Shown here one piece after another: positions 52,083 through 60,458 of a stretch of 64,000 nucleotides of DNA; position 1 is the stretch's first letter, and each line of letters opens with the position of its first letter. The notes beneath the pieces were generated by a model. That model was not told where the DNA came from. It did not search any database and saw nothing but the letters and a program-made list of their open reading frames with translations. Origin of the DNA: Flavitalea sp966112615. Its GTDB lineage: Bacteria > Bacteroidota > Bacteroidia > Chitinophagales > Chitinophagaceae. The stretch lies in NCBI GenBank assembly GCA_966112615.1, contig CBHWDO010000012.1, positions 1 to 64,000 on the forward strand, in the 5' to 3' direction. Both the position numbers and the translations under genes were made by a program.

Positions 52083-52098
52083 GCTAAATCGTTTTAGC
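52083..52098 (-). promoter_or_regulatory. LacI-type operator, near-perfect palindrome, upstream of susC
   Basis: GCTAAATCGTTTTAGC is a 16-bp palindrome broken only by one central pair. Its AAATCGTTTT core is LacI-family operator-like, with a central CG. Just below it on the minus strand, TTG and TATTTTTA are spaced 18 bp around the palindrome, so the operator could sit between the -33 and -7 of the susC promoter. It is about 98 bp before the susC start codon. This fits repression by the operon's own LacI protein. Confidence 0.65.
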
Positions 52099-52170
52099 AA
52101 TAATATTTCTTTATTTCATCCGTAACTTATTGTAAATCAATTAAATCGAAATGTGTAAGATTTGACTTAA

Positions 52171-52186
52171 GTTAAATCGATTTAAC
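52171..52186 (-). promoter_or_regulatory. LacI-type operator, perfect palindrome, upstream of susC
   Basis: GTTAAATCGATTTAAC is a perfect 16-bp palindrome with a central CG. It is 88 bp from the first operator (start to start), about eight helical turns, with a half-like site (TTAAATCGAAAT) in between at 52141-52152. The pair suggests looping or cooperative binding by the LacI regulator. The site is also upstream of the kinase gene at 52326, so it might affect that gene. Apart from these sites the 340-bp gap (51986-52325) holds nothing that I can support. Confidence 0.65.
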
Positions 52187-52325
52187 AATTAATTGATTTT
52201 ATTATAATCATCAAATAATAGTTTGATTCCTTTCCATTAAAAATGTTTTATCCAATTTTCATCCAGCTTTTTTTATTGATTGATTAATATTACATTCAGT
52301 AAAAGCTCCACCAAGCCACACTTAC

Positions 52326-53261
52326 ATGAATGAAACCAACAAAAAACTTTCCCCGGTAATAAAAATTCCATTGTATTACCTGGCCTTTAGTACTATTTAT
52401 ATTTTGTTGAGTGATAAGTTGGTTGCAGATATATCCAAACAGAATGCTGAGCTAAACCAGCAATTACAATCTTTAAAAGGTATTTGCTTTGTTATATTAT
52501 CAGCCTTATTCATATTCATCTTATCCAGGAAATACTTCAAACAGTTAAAAGAAAGCTTTTCCCGCAAGGAAGACCTTTTAAATAACCTCAATTCAACCCG
52601 GGAGGAATTTTTCAAACAACAGCTGAACTTCAGGAAAACACTTGCGCTTTCAGTAATTGATGCCCAGGAATCTGAAAGGAACAGGTGGGCAGAAGAACTT
52701 CATGACAATGCATTGCAGTTGCTCACTGTGGCCAAGCTATATATTGATATGGTAATGACCAACAAAGAAAAGATGAATATGCTTGCAGAAAGCAGGTCGC
52801 TGCTGTTGTCGGCTATCGAAGAGATCCGCACCATATCTCACAATATCAAACCTCCGCATTTTGAGACCATGTCATTACCTGAATCGATCAATGTATTGAT
52901 CGATAATATCAGGAGGTTCAAACATTACCAGGTCGATCTGCATATTTCCGAACTTGCTGATCAGCGATTGAGTCGTGACCAAAAGATCATGGTATACAGG
53001 ATCATACAGGAACAGCTCAACAATATTTTGAAGTATGCCGAAGCTGACGCTATCAGGATCCATCTCGATGTAAAGGATAATAAAGCAGAGCTTGTGATCA
53101 GTGATAATGGTAAGGGTTATGATCCCAACAGTATTCGCCATGGCATCGGCATCTCCAACATGCACAGCAGGCTTGAACCATATTCAGGAACACTGGATAT
53201 TATTTCTGCACCCGGACAAGGCTTTGAAATCCGGGCCAACTTCAATATTATCTGGGAATAG
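52326..53261 (+). CDS. Membrane histidine kinase (HisKA_3), no adjacent regulator
   Basis: A 311-residue kinase with two N-terminal membrane segments (about 12-34 and 51-71). The loop between them is short (KLVADISKQNAELNQQLQSL), so no sizeable sensor domain is present. A HisKA_3 box with H126 (WAEELHDNALQLLTVAKL) and a HATPase_c domain (DNGKGYD, GIGISNMHSR, GQGFEI) follow. No response regulator is adjacent, so it is an orphan kinase and may work with a regulator elsewhere. It is divergent from susC. Confidence 0.9.
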   Translation: MNETNKKLSPVIKIPLYYLAFSTIYILLSDKLVADISKQNAELNQQLQSLKGICFVILSALFIFILSRKYFKQLKESFSRKEDLLNNLNSTREEFFKQQLNFRKTLALSVIDAQESERNRWAEELHDNALQLLTVAKLYIDMVMTNKEKMNMLAESRSLLLSAIEEIRTISHNIKPPHFETMSLPESINVLIDNIRRFKHYQVDLHISELADQRLSRDQKIMVYRIIQEQLNNILKYAEADAIRIHLDVKDNKAELVISDNGKGYDPNSIRHGIGISNMHSRLEPYSGTLDIISAPGQGFEIRANFNIIWE

Positions 53262-53298
53262 CTGGCAGGTTTTTTTATTACATCATACCAAAAAAGGT

Positions 53299-54444
53299 AT
53301 GGCATCTTCTAATTTTTCAACAGCAATCATCTCTGCAGTTCTTGCTGCAGCTGCTATTGCTTCTTCCTGTAATAATTCTTCTAACGGACCATCAGATCGT
53401 ATCGACAGTTCAAAGGTTCAGAAAGATAAAAATGCACCTTCATCCCTTGAGCTGGTGTTTTCCGATAATACTTACCAGCTAACCGGTGTGGCAAAAGAAC
53501 CTGGAGGAAAACTGCTTGTAAACTATCCATTATGGAGTGATGTATATCGATATGCAGTGGTGCAGGCAACAGGAGATACTGCGGTACAACCATTTCCAAA
53601 TCTTTCCTGGAATCAATGGAAACCGGGACAGTCGGGCAAAGACAAATGGGTATGCGTTCAATCTGTTTACTATGACGACAGCAGCAACCTCTATATACTT
53701 GATCCTGCAGCTCCAAAATTAAAAACCATCCAGGGAGGTGGTGCAAAGTTGGTTAGGATGAAAAAAGACGGTACCACTGTTGACAGGGTCTATTCGTTCA
53801 ACGGTATCATACCGGATACTGCATACATGAATGATGTCAGAGTTGATGTGCCGAGGCAGTTTGCTTATTTAACCGAATCAAAAGGAGGCGGCATTGTTGT
53901 GGTGAATCTTGAAACCGGCAAGATGCGCCGGGTACTAAGTAAACATCCATCTGTGAAATCGGATCCCAATTTCAAATTTATCATTGATGGAAAAGAATTG
54001 ATGAAAGATGGAAGGCCTGCAAAATTCAACAGTGATGGTATTGCGCTGACTCCCGATGGAAACTGGTTATACTACAAGCCACTTACGGATGATAAGTTAT
54101 ACCGGATCAAAACTGAATTTCTTCGTGACTGGAATACCAGTGATACAATGCTGCATAGCAAAGTGGAAGACCTTGGACATTTTACTACAACGGATGGAAT
54201 GATATTCGACCAGGCAGGATACTTATATTTCGGAGACCTGATCAACTACAGGATCATCCGGATCTCACCCGATCATAAGATGACCACATTGATTGAAGAT
54301 AAGCGACTGATCTGGCCTGACAGTTATTCCATCGCGGATGGTTATCTATATATTTCCTGCTCCCATATCCAGAAGCAACCGGAATATAACGAGGGAAAAA
54401 ATTTGAGAGAAAGCCCGTATACTGTTTACAGGTTGAAGTTATAG
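53299..54444 (+). CDS. Major royal jelly/yellow-type lipoprotein
   Basis: A 381-residue lipoprotein with a signal (MASSNFSTAIISAVLAAAAIASSC, Cys24). The body is a six-bladed beta-propeller of the major royal jelly protein (MRJP/yellow) family: repeated blades such as VCVQSVYYDDSSNLYILDPAAPKL, VDVPRQFAYLTESKGGGIVVVNLETGK, GIALTPDGNWLYYKPLTDDKLYRIKT and ITTDGMIFDQAGYLYFGDLINYRIIRI. Bacterial members are mostly uncharacterised. The ATG at 53299 begins the lipoprotein signal; the upstream frame overlaps the kinase gene. It is 37 bp after that kinase. Confidence 0.85.
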   Translation: MASSNFSTAIISAVLAAAAIASSCNNSSNGPSDRIDSSKVQKDKNAPSSLELVFSDNTYQLTGVAKEPGGKLLVNYPLWSDVYRYAVVQATGDTAVQPFPNLSWNQWKPGQSGKDKWVCVQSVYYDDSSNLYILDPAAPKLKTIQGGGAKLVRMKKDGTTVDRVYSFNGIIPDTAYMNDVRVDVPRQFAYLTESKGGGIVVVNLETGKMRRVLSKHPSVKSDPNFKFIIDGKELMKDGRPAKFNSDGIALTPDGNWLYYKPLTDDKLYRIKTEFLRDWNTSDTMLHSKVEDLGHFTTTDGMIFDQAGYLYFGDLINYRIIRISPDHKMTTLIEDKRLIWPDSYSIADGYLYISCSHIQKQPEYNEGKNLRESPYTVYRLKL

Positions 54445-54447
54445 CTT

Positions 54448-54532
54448 CGGGCAGAACCGAGCGCAGCGAAGGGGCTGAACGTTGGGTATATATTACCCGG
54501 CGTTCAGCCCGCCCTTCGGGCGTTCTGCCCGG
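54448..54532. repeat. Palindromic modular element, copy D, between convergent genes
   Basis: An 85-bp element lies three bases after the stop of the royal-jelly-type gene and touches the stop codon of the cytochrome gene on the other strand. Perfect terminal inverted repeats are CGGGCAGAAC (54448-54457) and GTTCTGCCCG (54522-54531). Nested inside are GGGCTGAACG (54472-54481) and CGTTCAGCCC (54501-54510), around GGGTA-TATAT-TACCC. GCCC-TTC-GGGC forms a hairpin near the end. Its minus strand aligns with copy B at 8686-8770. It may act as a bidirectional terminator. Confidence 0.85.
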
Positions 54533-55099
54533 TTAAAGTCCGCGTGGCTCCGGAGCAATATTCTTTACAGGATTCGTTGTTTTCAGAAATGAATAGATCG
54601 ATTTCAGATCTTCATCGGTCAGCTTGCTAAAATTCTGCCAGGGCATTGGAGGAAGAAGGTCACGACCGGTATCCAGGCCTTTATACTTACCCTTACGCAT
54701 TGCATTGATGAACTGGGCTTCGGTCCAGCTTCCAATACCGGTTTCATCACTGGTAATGTTTGAAGCAAATGATACTCCCCAGGGACCAACTGCTGCAGTA
54801 AGATCAGCAAACATAAGGGCCCACCCTTTTCCTAAATGCGCTGTATCAATTGGAGGTAAAGGCCTGTCGGAAGGATATCCCGACAATCTTTTGTCGGCCA
54901 CCAGTTGAGGTCCCTGTGGTCCCATTTCTTTTGGTGAATGACAATCATCGCAACCAATGGTGGTCACGAGGTATTCACCCCTCTTTACCATAGCGGCTGA
55001 ATCCAGTGTGCCGGCAGTATTGTTTTCAGAGCCTTGTGTAGATTGACAGGCTGTAGCGATTGCTGCAATTGTAACTGCAAATAAGAATGACTTCATCAT
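54533..55099 (-). CDS. Cytochrome c lipoprotein
   Basis: A 188-residue lipoprotein (signal with ATAC, Cys near residue 18) with one heme c attachment motif CDDCH. The mature part continues with SPKEMGPQGP and a C-terminal MPWQNFSKLTDEDLKSIYSFLKT segment whose Met supplies the likely axial ligand (PPMPW). It is a class I-type mono-heme cytochrome, probably in the periplasm. The start is ATG ATG at 55097-55099; the upstream frame to 55147 is not signal-like. It is convergent with the royal-jelly-type gene, separated by element D. Confidence 0.85.
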   Translation of the reverse strand: MMKSFLFAVTIAAIATACQSTQGSENNTAGTLDSAAMVKRGEYLVTTIGCDDCHSPKEMGPQGPQLVADKRLSGYPSDRPLPPIDTAHLGKGWALMFADLTAAVGPWGVSFASNITSDETGIGSWTEAQFINAMRKGKYKGLDTGRDLLPPMPWQNFSKLTDEDLKSIYSFLKTTNPVKNIAPEPRGL

Positions 55100-55201
55100 A
55101 TTGATCAGGTTAATGGTTAAACTGACCGCAAGAAAACCCGAATCCATAACATCTTTACTTCAAAGATGTATGAACCGGATAATATGATGAATGAATTGTA
55201 G

Positions 55202-55648
55202 TTATTTGATCTTTTCGATATTGATAGCGGTCATTCCTTTCGGACTCCTTTCTGTATCGAATTTTACCTTATCATTTTCCTTAACCTGTTCGGTAAGGTT
55301 ATTTACGTGGAAAAAGAATTTTTCCTGGGTAAGTTTATTGAGGATGAATCCATATCCTTTGGACTCATTAAAGAAGTTGATCACTCCTTCCTGCTTTTCT
55401 TCAGGGCCTTCCACATGTTTGGGAACACCAAGCTCTATCTCTTCTGCATTGATGAGCTTTCTCATACTTGGGTCTGGAGGAGTCGAAGTAAAGTTTCCGT
55501 TCTCATCCACATAGGCAATCATGTCTTCAAAACTCTTGTTGCCTGCATTTGCGCGACGTTCTTCCAGTCGCTCTTTCTTGTCTTGTTTTTGCTTAAGACG
55601 TTTTTTTTCTTTGTCTCTTTTGTTGAAAGTTTCTTTCGATCTAGCCAT
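55202..55648 (-). CDS. Cold-shock domain protein with charged N-terminal extension
   Basis: A 148-residue protein. Residues 1-45 are highly basic and helical (KETFNKRDKEKKRLKQKQDKKERLEERR). The C-terminal half is a cold-shock domain: EGVINFFNESKGYGFILNKLTQEKFFFHVNNL with the RNP1-like KGYGFI and RNP2-like FFFHV motifs, then KVKFDTERSPKGMTAINI. It probably binds single-stranded RNA or DNA and could act as an RNA chaperone. The neighbouring RRM protein 71 bp upstream, on the same strand, is a related kind of RNA-binding protein, and a terminator separates the two genes. Confidence 0.9.
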   Translation of the reverse strand: MARSKETFNKRDKEKKRLKQKQDKKERLEERRANAGNKSFEDMIAYVDENGNFTSTPPDPSMRKLINAEEIELGVPKHVEGPEEKQEGVINFFNESKGYGFILNKLTQEKFFFHVNNLTEQVKENDKVKFDTERSPKGMTAINIEKIK

Positions 55649-55680
55649 AGATTAATTAATTAATGAAGAATGATGGTAAG

Positions 55681-55710
55681 AAAAAAAAGACCTCCAGGCT
55701 GTGGAGGTCT
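55681..55710 (-). terminator. Intrinsic terminator of the RRM protein gene
   Basis: AGACCTCCA (55688-55696) and TGGAGGTCT (55702-55710) form a 9-bp stem with a 5-base loop. On the minus strand it is followed by a run of eight T residues (complement of 55681-55688). Confidence 0.92.
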
Positions 55711-55718
55711 GAATTAGA

Positions 55719-56033
55719 TTACCATTTATTTTTTCTGTAGCCACCGCCATTATCACTTCTGAATGGGCTGTTGCTGCGTGCTGGTCTTTCTTCTTTTGGT
55801 CTTGCTTCAGAAACCTTGATGTTTCTTCCGTCAACAACGCTGTTATCAAGTTCAGAGATAGCTTTAGATGCACCTTCTGCGTCAGCAATCTCTACAAAAC
55901 CGAAACCGCGTGATCTGCCTGTAACTTTATCAGTGATGATCTTTGCAGATGTTACTTCACCATAAGGAGTGAAGAATGACTGAAGATCTTCATCTGTTGT
56001 GTTAAAGCTAAGATTTGAAACGTAAATGTTCAT
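55719..56033 (-). CDS. RRM RNA-binding protein
   Basis: A 104-residue protein with a single RNA recognition motif. RNP2 is IYVSNL (about 3-8) and RNP1 is RSRGFGFVEI (about 40-49). A short basic tail with RPARSNSPFRSDNGGGYRKN follows. This resembles the cyanobacterial and Bacteroidota Rbp-type RRM proteins that often show cold-induced expression. It probably binds RNA in the cytoplasm. The 171-bp upstream gap may be a long leader. A strong terminator follows the gene. Confidence 0.93.
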   Translation of the reverse strand: MNIYVSNLSFNTTDEDLQSFFTPYGEVTSAKIITDKVTGRSRGFGFVEIADAEGASKAISELDNSVVDGRNIKVSEARPKEERPARSNSPFRSDNGGGYRKNKW

Positions 56034-56204
56034 TTGAAAATTTTTAAACTAAATATTGATCTGAAAAGGCAGTAAGTAAGAAACAACTAAAGTGCTAAAG
56101 CAGAATAGAATTGCAATTACTGAAAGCGAAGTTCAAATTGTCTGCTCGAAGGTAGGTTTATTATTTGAACTGGAAAGATATTTAACAACTAAAGCCGGTT
56201 CCCA

Positions 56205-57056
56205 TCACTTCAGATATTTTGAAAAGAAGTCCAAACTCCGCTTCCACGCCAGTTTTGCTGCTGTTTCATTGTATCTCGCTTCGGAAGTATCATTATGAAA
56301 AGCATGCTGCGCTCCTTCATATACGTATTGCTCGTAAGGAATTCCGGCTTTCTTTAAAGCTTCCTCATATGCCTGCATACCTGCATTCACTCTTTCATCC
56401 AATCCTGCATAATGCAGTTGCACAGCTGATTTGATCTTTGGTACTTCAGTCAGTTCGGGCTGCCGCCCATAAAATGCAACTGCAGCTTTTAACTGCGGTA
56501 CATTGACTGCCAGGTTATTAGCCATTGCTCCACCCCAACAAAAACCAACACATCCTGCATGTCCGTTGAAATCTTTTCTTGTCTTCAGGTAATCAAATAC
56601 ATTGATAAAGTTTTGCAGGTTATCCTCCGCCTTAAGCGTTGTAAAGAGCTGCCTGGCTTCATCCTCATTTGCAGGATTTTTTCCCAATGCTGACAAAGCG
56701 TTGGGTGCAATGGCAAGATATCCTGCCTGCGCAGCTCTTCTTGCCACATCTTCAATATGTGCATTCAATCCCCGGTTTTCATGGATCACAACCACTGCTG
56801 CATAAGGCTTAACAGCTTTAGGCCTCGCCACATAAGCGGTCATTTCCTGTGGTACTCCGGGGTATTTGATGTATTCTGTAAAAAGATCCTCCGTATTGGT
56901 TTGTGAAGCTTTGGCATAATTTCCTTCCAGCATGGGAAGTAAGGTGAGTGCTGCAGTAGTGCTTCCAACAAGCTTTGTAAGTCGTTTCAAAAATTCTCCG
57001 CGTGGAAGTGGCTTATGCGTGTACTCGTCGTAGAGATCAATGATTTCCTGGTTCAT
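56205..57056 (-). CDS. Dienelactone hydrolase family protein
   Basis: A 283-residue alpha/beta-hydrolase. The catalytic triad is C173 (GFCWGG), D220 (LDERV) and H251 (AQHAFH), typical of carboxymethylenebutenolidase-like enzymes. The first 50 residues (ending NYAKA) include a hydrophobic stretch (VGSTTAALTLLPML), so it may be exported or membrane-tethered; a clear twin-arginine motif is not seen (the nearest is PRGEFLKR). It hydrolyses lactones or esters; the natural substrate is unknown. It lies 36 bp upstream of the PAS kinase stop region, same strand. Confidence 0.88.
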   Translation of the reverse strand: MNQEIIDLYDEYTHKPLPRGEFLKRLTKLVGSTTAALTLLPMLEGNYAKASQTNTEDLFTEYIKYPGVPQEMTAYVARPKAVKPYAAVVVIHENRGLNAHIEDVARRAAQAGYLAIAPNALSALGKNPANEDEARQLFTTLKAEDNLQNFINVFDYLKTRKDFNGHAGCVGFCWGGAMANNLAVNVPQLKAAVAFYGRQPELTEVPKIKSAVQLHYAGLDERVNAGMQAYEEALKKAGIPYEQYVYEGAQHAFHNDTSEARYNETAAKLAWKRSLDFFSKYLK

Positions 57057-57092
57057 GCATGTAAATTGAGTAGATCAATTTACTGAATTTAA

Positions 57093-58868
57093 TCAAATGG
57101 TGATCACCAGTTTACAACCTGCACCAGGTTCAGTGATCAGCTGGAACTTACCATCAATTGACTTGATTCTTTCTGCAATATTCTTCAAGCCAATCCCATT
57201 TCTTTTAGCCCTTGGATCAAATCCTACTCCATTATCACTGATGATAAGAACAAGTTTATCATCCTTATCTACCAGGCTTAACAACAATTCCGTAGCCTGT
57301 GAATACTTGCAGATATTGGTGATCTGTTCCTGCACAACACGGTAAATAGTAAACTTTACTACATCCTGTAATTTGGTTTCATCAAACGCAAAGCGCGTAT
57401 AACAACGGATCTCCTTTAGTGTTTCAATGGTTTCCAGTAATCCATTCAATGATTGTTCAAGACTAACATCATTCAATGATGGAGGAACCAGTGCCTTTGA
57501 TAATTTTCGGATCTCCTGGATAGCCATCATGATGAGTTCGCGGCTTTGCTTTACATGATCAAGAATAAGTTGTGGCTGGTTCTTTGTCATGTCAAGAAAG
57601 AGTTTTGCCGATGTGAGGATCTGGTTTACATTGTCGTGCAGTTCCTTTCCTATCACTTCACGCTCATTTTCCTGCATCCTGATCGATGCCATGGTAATGG
57701 CTTTCTGCGCATTCACCTTCTCCTTCATCAGCATCTCTTCCAATTCAACACGCTCCGTGATGTCGCGGAAGTTCACCACGATACCCTTTATGTATTTATC
57801 AGAAACAAGATTGCGTGCATGTACATCACAAATTCTGTAATCACCGGATTTATTCCTGATCCTTAGAATAATATGGTTGGTCTGTCCTGGCTCATCAAGC
57901 ACTTTTCCAAACATCATATAGGCTACTTCCAGATCATCGGGATGGATGAAAGTCAGGGAATCCTTATTGATCAGCTCTTCCGGTTTAAAACCCATTACCC
58001 TTTCAATGGCGGGACTTACAAAAGTGAAGTTCCCTGCGATATCAACAATTTCCATCACATCAAAAGTGTTGAGAATTAAAGCATTAAGCTTTTGCTCGTG
58101 GAATCTTGCCAGTTCGCGGATCTCTTTTTCCTTTGTAATATCTGTCTGTAGTGCAAAGTATTGATACAGCTTTCCCTTAGAGTCAAATATGGGCTGGCCC
58201 TGCACGCGCATCCACATCTGCTCACCATTTTTCCGATAATTAAGGATCTCGCAATCAAATGGAAGGCGCCCATTGACCTGGTCATTTATAAATTTAGTGA
58301 CCCGTTCTGAAGATTCAGCACCACGCAAAATTTCTCCAGGATAATGCCCCTGCATTTCTTCTAATGTATATCCGGTTATCCTGGTAAATGCCTTATTAAC
58401 CCAAACAACTTTCCCTTCTTTATTGGTGATGGTTACCCCGTTGACCGTTTCTTTGGCAACCAGCGAAAGCCTGTGAATCTCTTCTTCAGCAATCTTCTTT
58501 TCAGTAATATCTTTTGAATTGACAATGATACCGTTGATCACAGGGTCATGCAAAAGATTGGTCAGCCTGGATTGTATCCAACGATACTCATTATTTGCAG
58601 CAAGGATCCTGTAGTGAGGTAATTCTAATTCTGAAATATTCGGAATATCAGCAAGAATGGCTAATAATGGTTCAATATCTTCAGGATGGATGAATTCAAA
58701 AGCATTGCGACCATTGAAAAAACTTGCATCATATCCTAATTCAAGTAAACAGGAGGGACTGACATATGTATAATTTCCCTGGGCATCAATAATTGCAATG
58801 ATATCGGTACTATTCCTTATGACAGAATGGAACCAATGTTCAGTTGAAGACGCGCTACTAATTTGCAT
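57093..58868 (-). CDS. Triple-PAS sensor histidine kinase (HisKA_3)
   Basis: A 591-residue soluble kinase. Three PAS domains occupy about residues 10-125, 135-250 and 260-375 (signatures NSTDIIAIIDAQGNYTYVSPS, GVTITNKEGKVVWVNKAFTRITGY, VMEIVDIAGNFTFVSPAIERVMGF). The HisKA_3 box has H411 (IGKELHDNVNQILTSAKLF), numbered from the ATG. The HATPase_c domain ends DNGVGFD...NGIGLKNIAERI. There is no membrane segment or adjacent regulator, so it is an orphan cytoplasmic sensor. The ATG at 58866-58868 is preferred; a GTG at 58880 would add four residues. Confidence 0.92.
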   Translation of the reverse strand: MQISSASSTEHWFHSVIRNSTDIIAIIDAQGNYTYVSPSCLLELGYDASFFNGRNAFEFIHPEDIEPLLAILADIPNISELELPHYRILAANNEYRWIQSRLTNLLHDPVINGIIVNSKDITEKKIAEEEIHRLSLVAKETVNGVTITNKEGKVVWVNKAFTRITGYTLEEMQGHYPGEILRGAESSERVTKFINDQVNGRLPFDCEILNYRKNGEQMWMRVQGQPIFDSKGKLYQYFALQTDITKEKEIRELARFHEQKLNALILNTFDVMEIVDIAGNFTFVSPAIERVMGFKPEELINKDSLTFIHPDDLEVAYMMFGKVLDEPGQTNHIILRIRNKSGDYRICDVHARNLVSDKYIKGIVVNFRDITERVELEEMLMKEKVNAQKAITMASIRMQENEREVIGKELHDNVNQILTSAKLFLDMTKNQPQLILDHVKQSRELIMMAIQEIRKLSKALVPPSLNDVSLEQSLNGLLETIETLKEIRCYTRFAFDETKLQDVVKFTIYRVVQEQITNICKYSQATELLLSLVDKDDKLVLIISDNGVGFDPRAKRNGIGLKNIAERIKSIDGKFQLITEPGAGCKLVITI

Positions 58869-58998
58869 ACTTGTATTCACTTAGGATACGGAGGAATAAA
58901 AGTATTACTATCGACTCTAATATAAACTGCTGTTTTGCCAGTTACACGTCAAATGAACAATTAATTTATAACCTATAAGTGTTTTTATTTATGTACTG

Positions 58999-59226
58999 TT
59001 AAGGTCGGGCAGAAGAAGGATGCAAAATTTCGGCTATAAAGTAATCTGTATTGAAATCATAGAATTTTATAATGCCTTTCCGGTCCATTTCCCTGATCTT
59101 TTCTTTGATGGCTTCTTCACCACAATGGCAAAATCTTGCTAAGGCCTTCAGGCTTCCTATATATTTATTTTCATCAGACTTCTTTAAAAAGATCTGGAAC
59201 AGATCAGTGTTTGCTTGGCTACTCAT
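58999..59226 (-). CDS. Small winged-helix-like protein
   Basis: A 75-residue soluble protein (MSSQANTDLFQIFLKKSDENKYIGSLKALARFCHCGEEAIKEKIREMDRKGIIKFYDFN...). The LKALARFCHCGEEAIKEKIREMDRKGIIKFY stretch looks like a DNA-binding winged helix (helix, turn, recognition helix, wing). No family is recognised. It may regulate a neighbour. The C-terminal HPSSARP is encoded by bases that resemble part of the palindromic element (cgggcagaag), probably by chance. It lies 130 bp upstream of the PAS kinase and 56 bp downstream of the next gene. Confidence 0.6.
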   Translation of the reverse strand: MSSQANTDLFQIFLKKSDENKYIGSLKALARFCHCGEEAIKEKIREMDRKGIIKFYDFNTDYFIAEILHPSSARP

Positions 59227-59281
59227 CAGATTTACATTTGTCGCTCACTTTTAATCAAGTTTAATGCCACCACTGCCAAAT

Positions 59282-60454
59282 TTATTCAAACCGATTGTAG
59301 AGCGCGTTTTTTCCTAATCCCCAATTTAAACCAATCAAACTAACAAGGTTATTGAAATCCCCAAAATTCTTCCCAAATGTTCCCAATAAAAAAAGCTGGT
59401 CATTGATCTTATATTGAATGATCCCAACCGTCCGGTTTGTATTGAAATCTTTATTATCGTTGTTGATACGCCGGATGGATTCAATTCCTAATGATAATTT
59501 ATTGAACTCAAATTCAATCCTTCCACCCAGATCTGTGACATTGTATTCCGTAAAATTCTCAAAATCCAATGTGGTATTATCTTTCAGTGTTCTTATCATG
59601 ATCACTGCATTGACGTAGTTCTTACATTCCAACAGGTTCTTTATATCTTCCTCCACTTTTGATCTTGCGATCAATGGCTGATTATATCCCATCGTGATCC
59701 AGGCTCCTGTTCTGTAGCGGTTGTGCTCATTCCAGTTATTTCTGCGGAATACTGTGGAAGATGCCAGTGCAATATCCACACTGAATAAGGGCCGAACATT
59801 CAGCAGGTTAAAGAAATTTTCCCTATTGCTGTTCAATAAAGAATCCTTTGCAGTTGAAATGAATTCACCAATGCAATCGATCCGCTCCTGCCCTTCCTTA
59901 TCACCACAAGCGGCAATTGCCTGGAGAAGCGTTCGCTGAAGCGCAGCATTCACGGACGTCACGGAATTATACAAGGCTTTATTGACCAGGGCACTTCTTA
60001 CATTGATAATGTTTGACCGAAGTGAGTAACCGATATAATTCAGGTTGAAAGGATTCATCTCGCTGCTGTCTTTGAATACCGAGCCCAGCGAAAGACTGGT
60101 AGATCTGAGTCCATAAAAAATATCAGGTTTAAACTTTATAGAGAAGTCCCCTTCCCTATCATTACCCTTACTCAACCCAAAGTATTTAAAGACATTCATT
60201 TTAGGATGACGGAAGAACCAGTATGGTGCAAATTCAAAGGCAAAATTTCGCGGGAGACCATTTGATTCTGCAGTATTTGATAAAAGACTTAAAGTAAAAG
60301 CCTTAATATTTCCGGGAGACTCTATGACCTGCGGTGAAAAATCGAGCAGGCTGAAAGCCGGTGATGACGGCACTTTCAGATCTTTCAATTCAACTTCCTG
60401 AGACCTGGTTACAACAGCAGTTAATATGAATACCAAGAATTTAAAATACTTCAT
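59282..60454 (-). CDS. Secreted beta-barrel-like protein of unknown function
   Basis: A 390-residue protein with a signal peptide (MKYFKFLVFILTAVVTRS). The mature part begins with EVELKDLKVPSSPAFSLLDFSP, then has beta strands and a helical middle (NAALQRTLLQAIAACGDKEGQERIDCIGEFISTAKDS, with a Cys pair C180/C189 approximately). The end reads LFLLGTFGKNFGDFNNLVSLIGLNWGLGKNALYNRFE, similar to terminal strands of outer-membrane proteins. I do not recognise a family. It follows the small protein at 60459 by 4 bp and is likely in the same operon. Confidence 0.7.
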   Translation of the reverse strand: MKYFKFLVFILTAVVTRSQEVELKDLKVPSSPAFSLLDFSPQVIESPGNIKAFTLSLLSNTAESNGLPRNFAFEFAPYWFFRHPKMNVFKYFGLSKGNDREGDFSIKFKPDIFYGLRSTSLSLGSVFKDSSEMNPFNLNYIGYSLRSNIINVRSALVNKALYNSVTSVNAALQRTLLQAIAACGDKEGQERIDCIGEFISTAKDSLLNSNRENFFNLLNVRPLFSVDIALASSTVFRRNNWNEHNRYRTGAWITMGYNQPLIARSKVEEDIKNLLECKNYVNAVIMIRTLKDNTTLDFENFTEYNVTDLGGRIEFEFNKLSLGIESIRRINNDNKDFNTNRTVGIIQYKINDQLFLLGTFGKNFGDFNNLVSLIGLNWGLGKNALYNRFE

Positions 60455-60458
60455 TGTA

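Noticed and set aside
58999..59016. cgggcagaag at the end of the small winged-helix gene as a repeat remnant
   Set aside because: The match is only about ten bases, has no second arm, and is coding.
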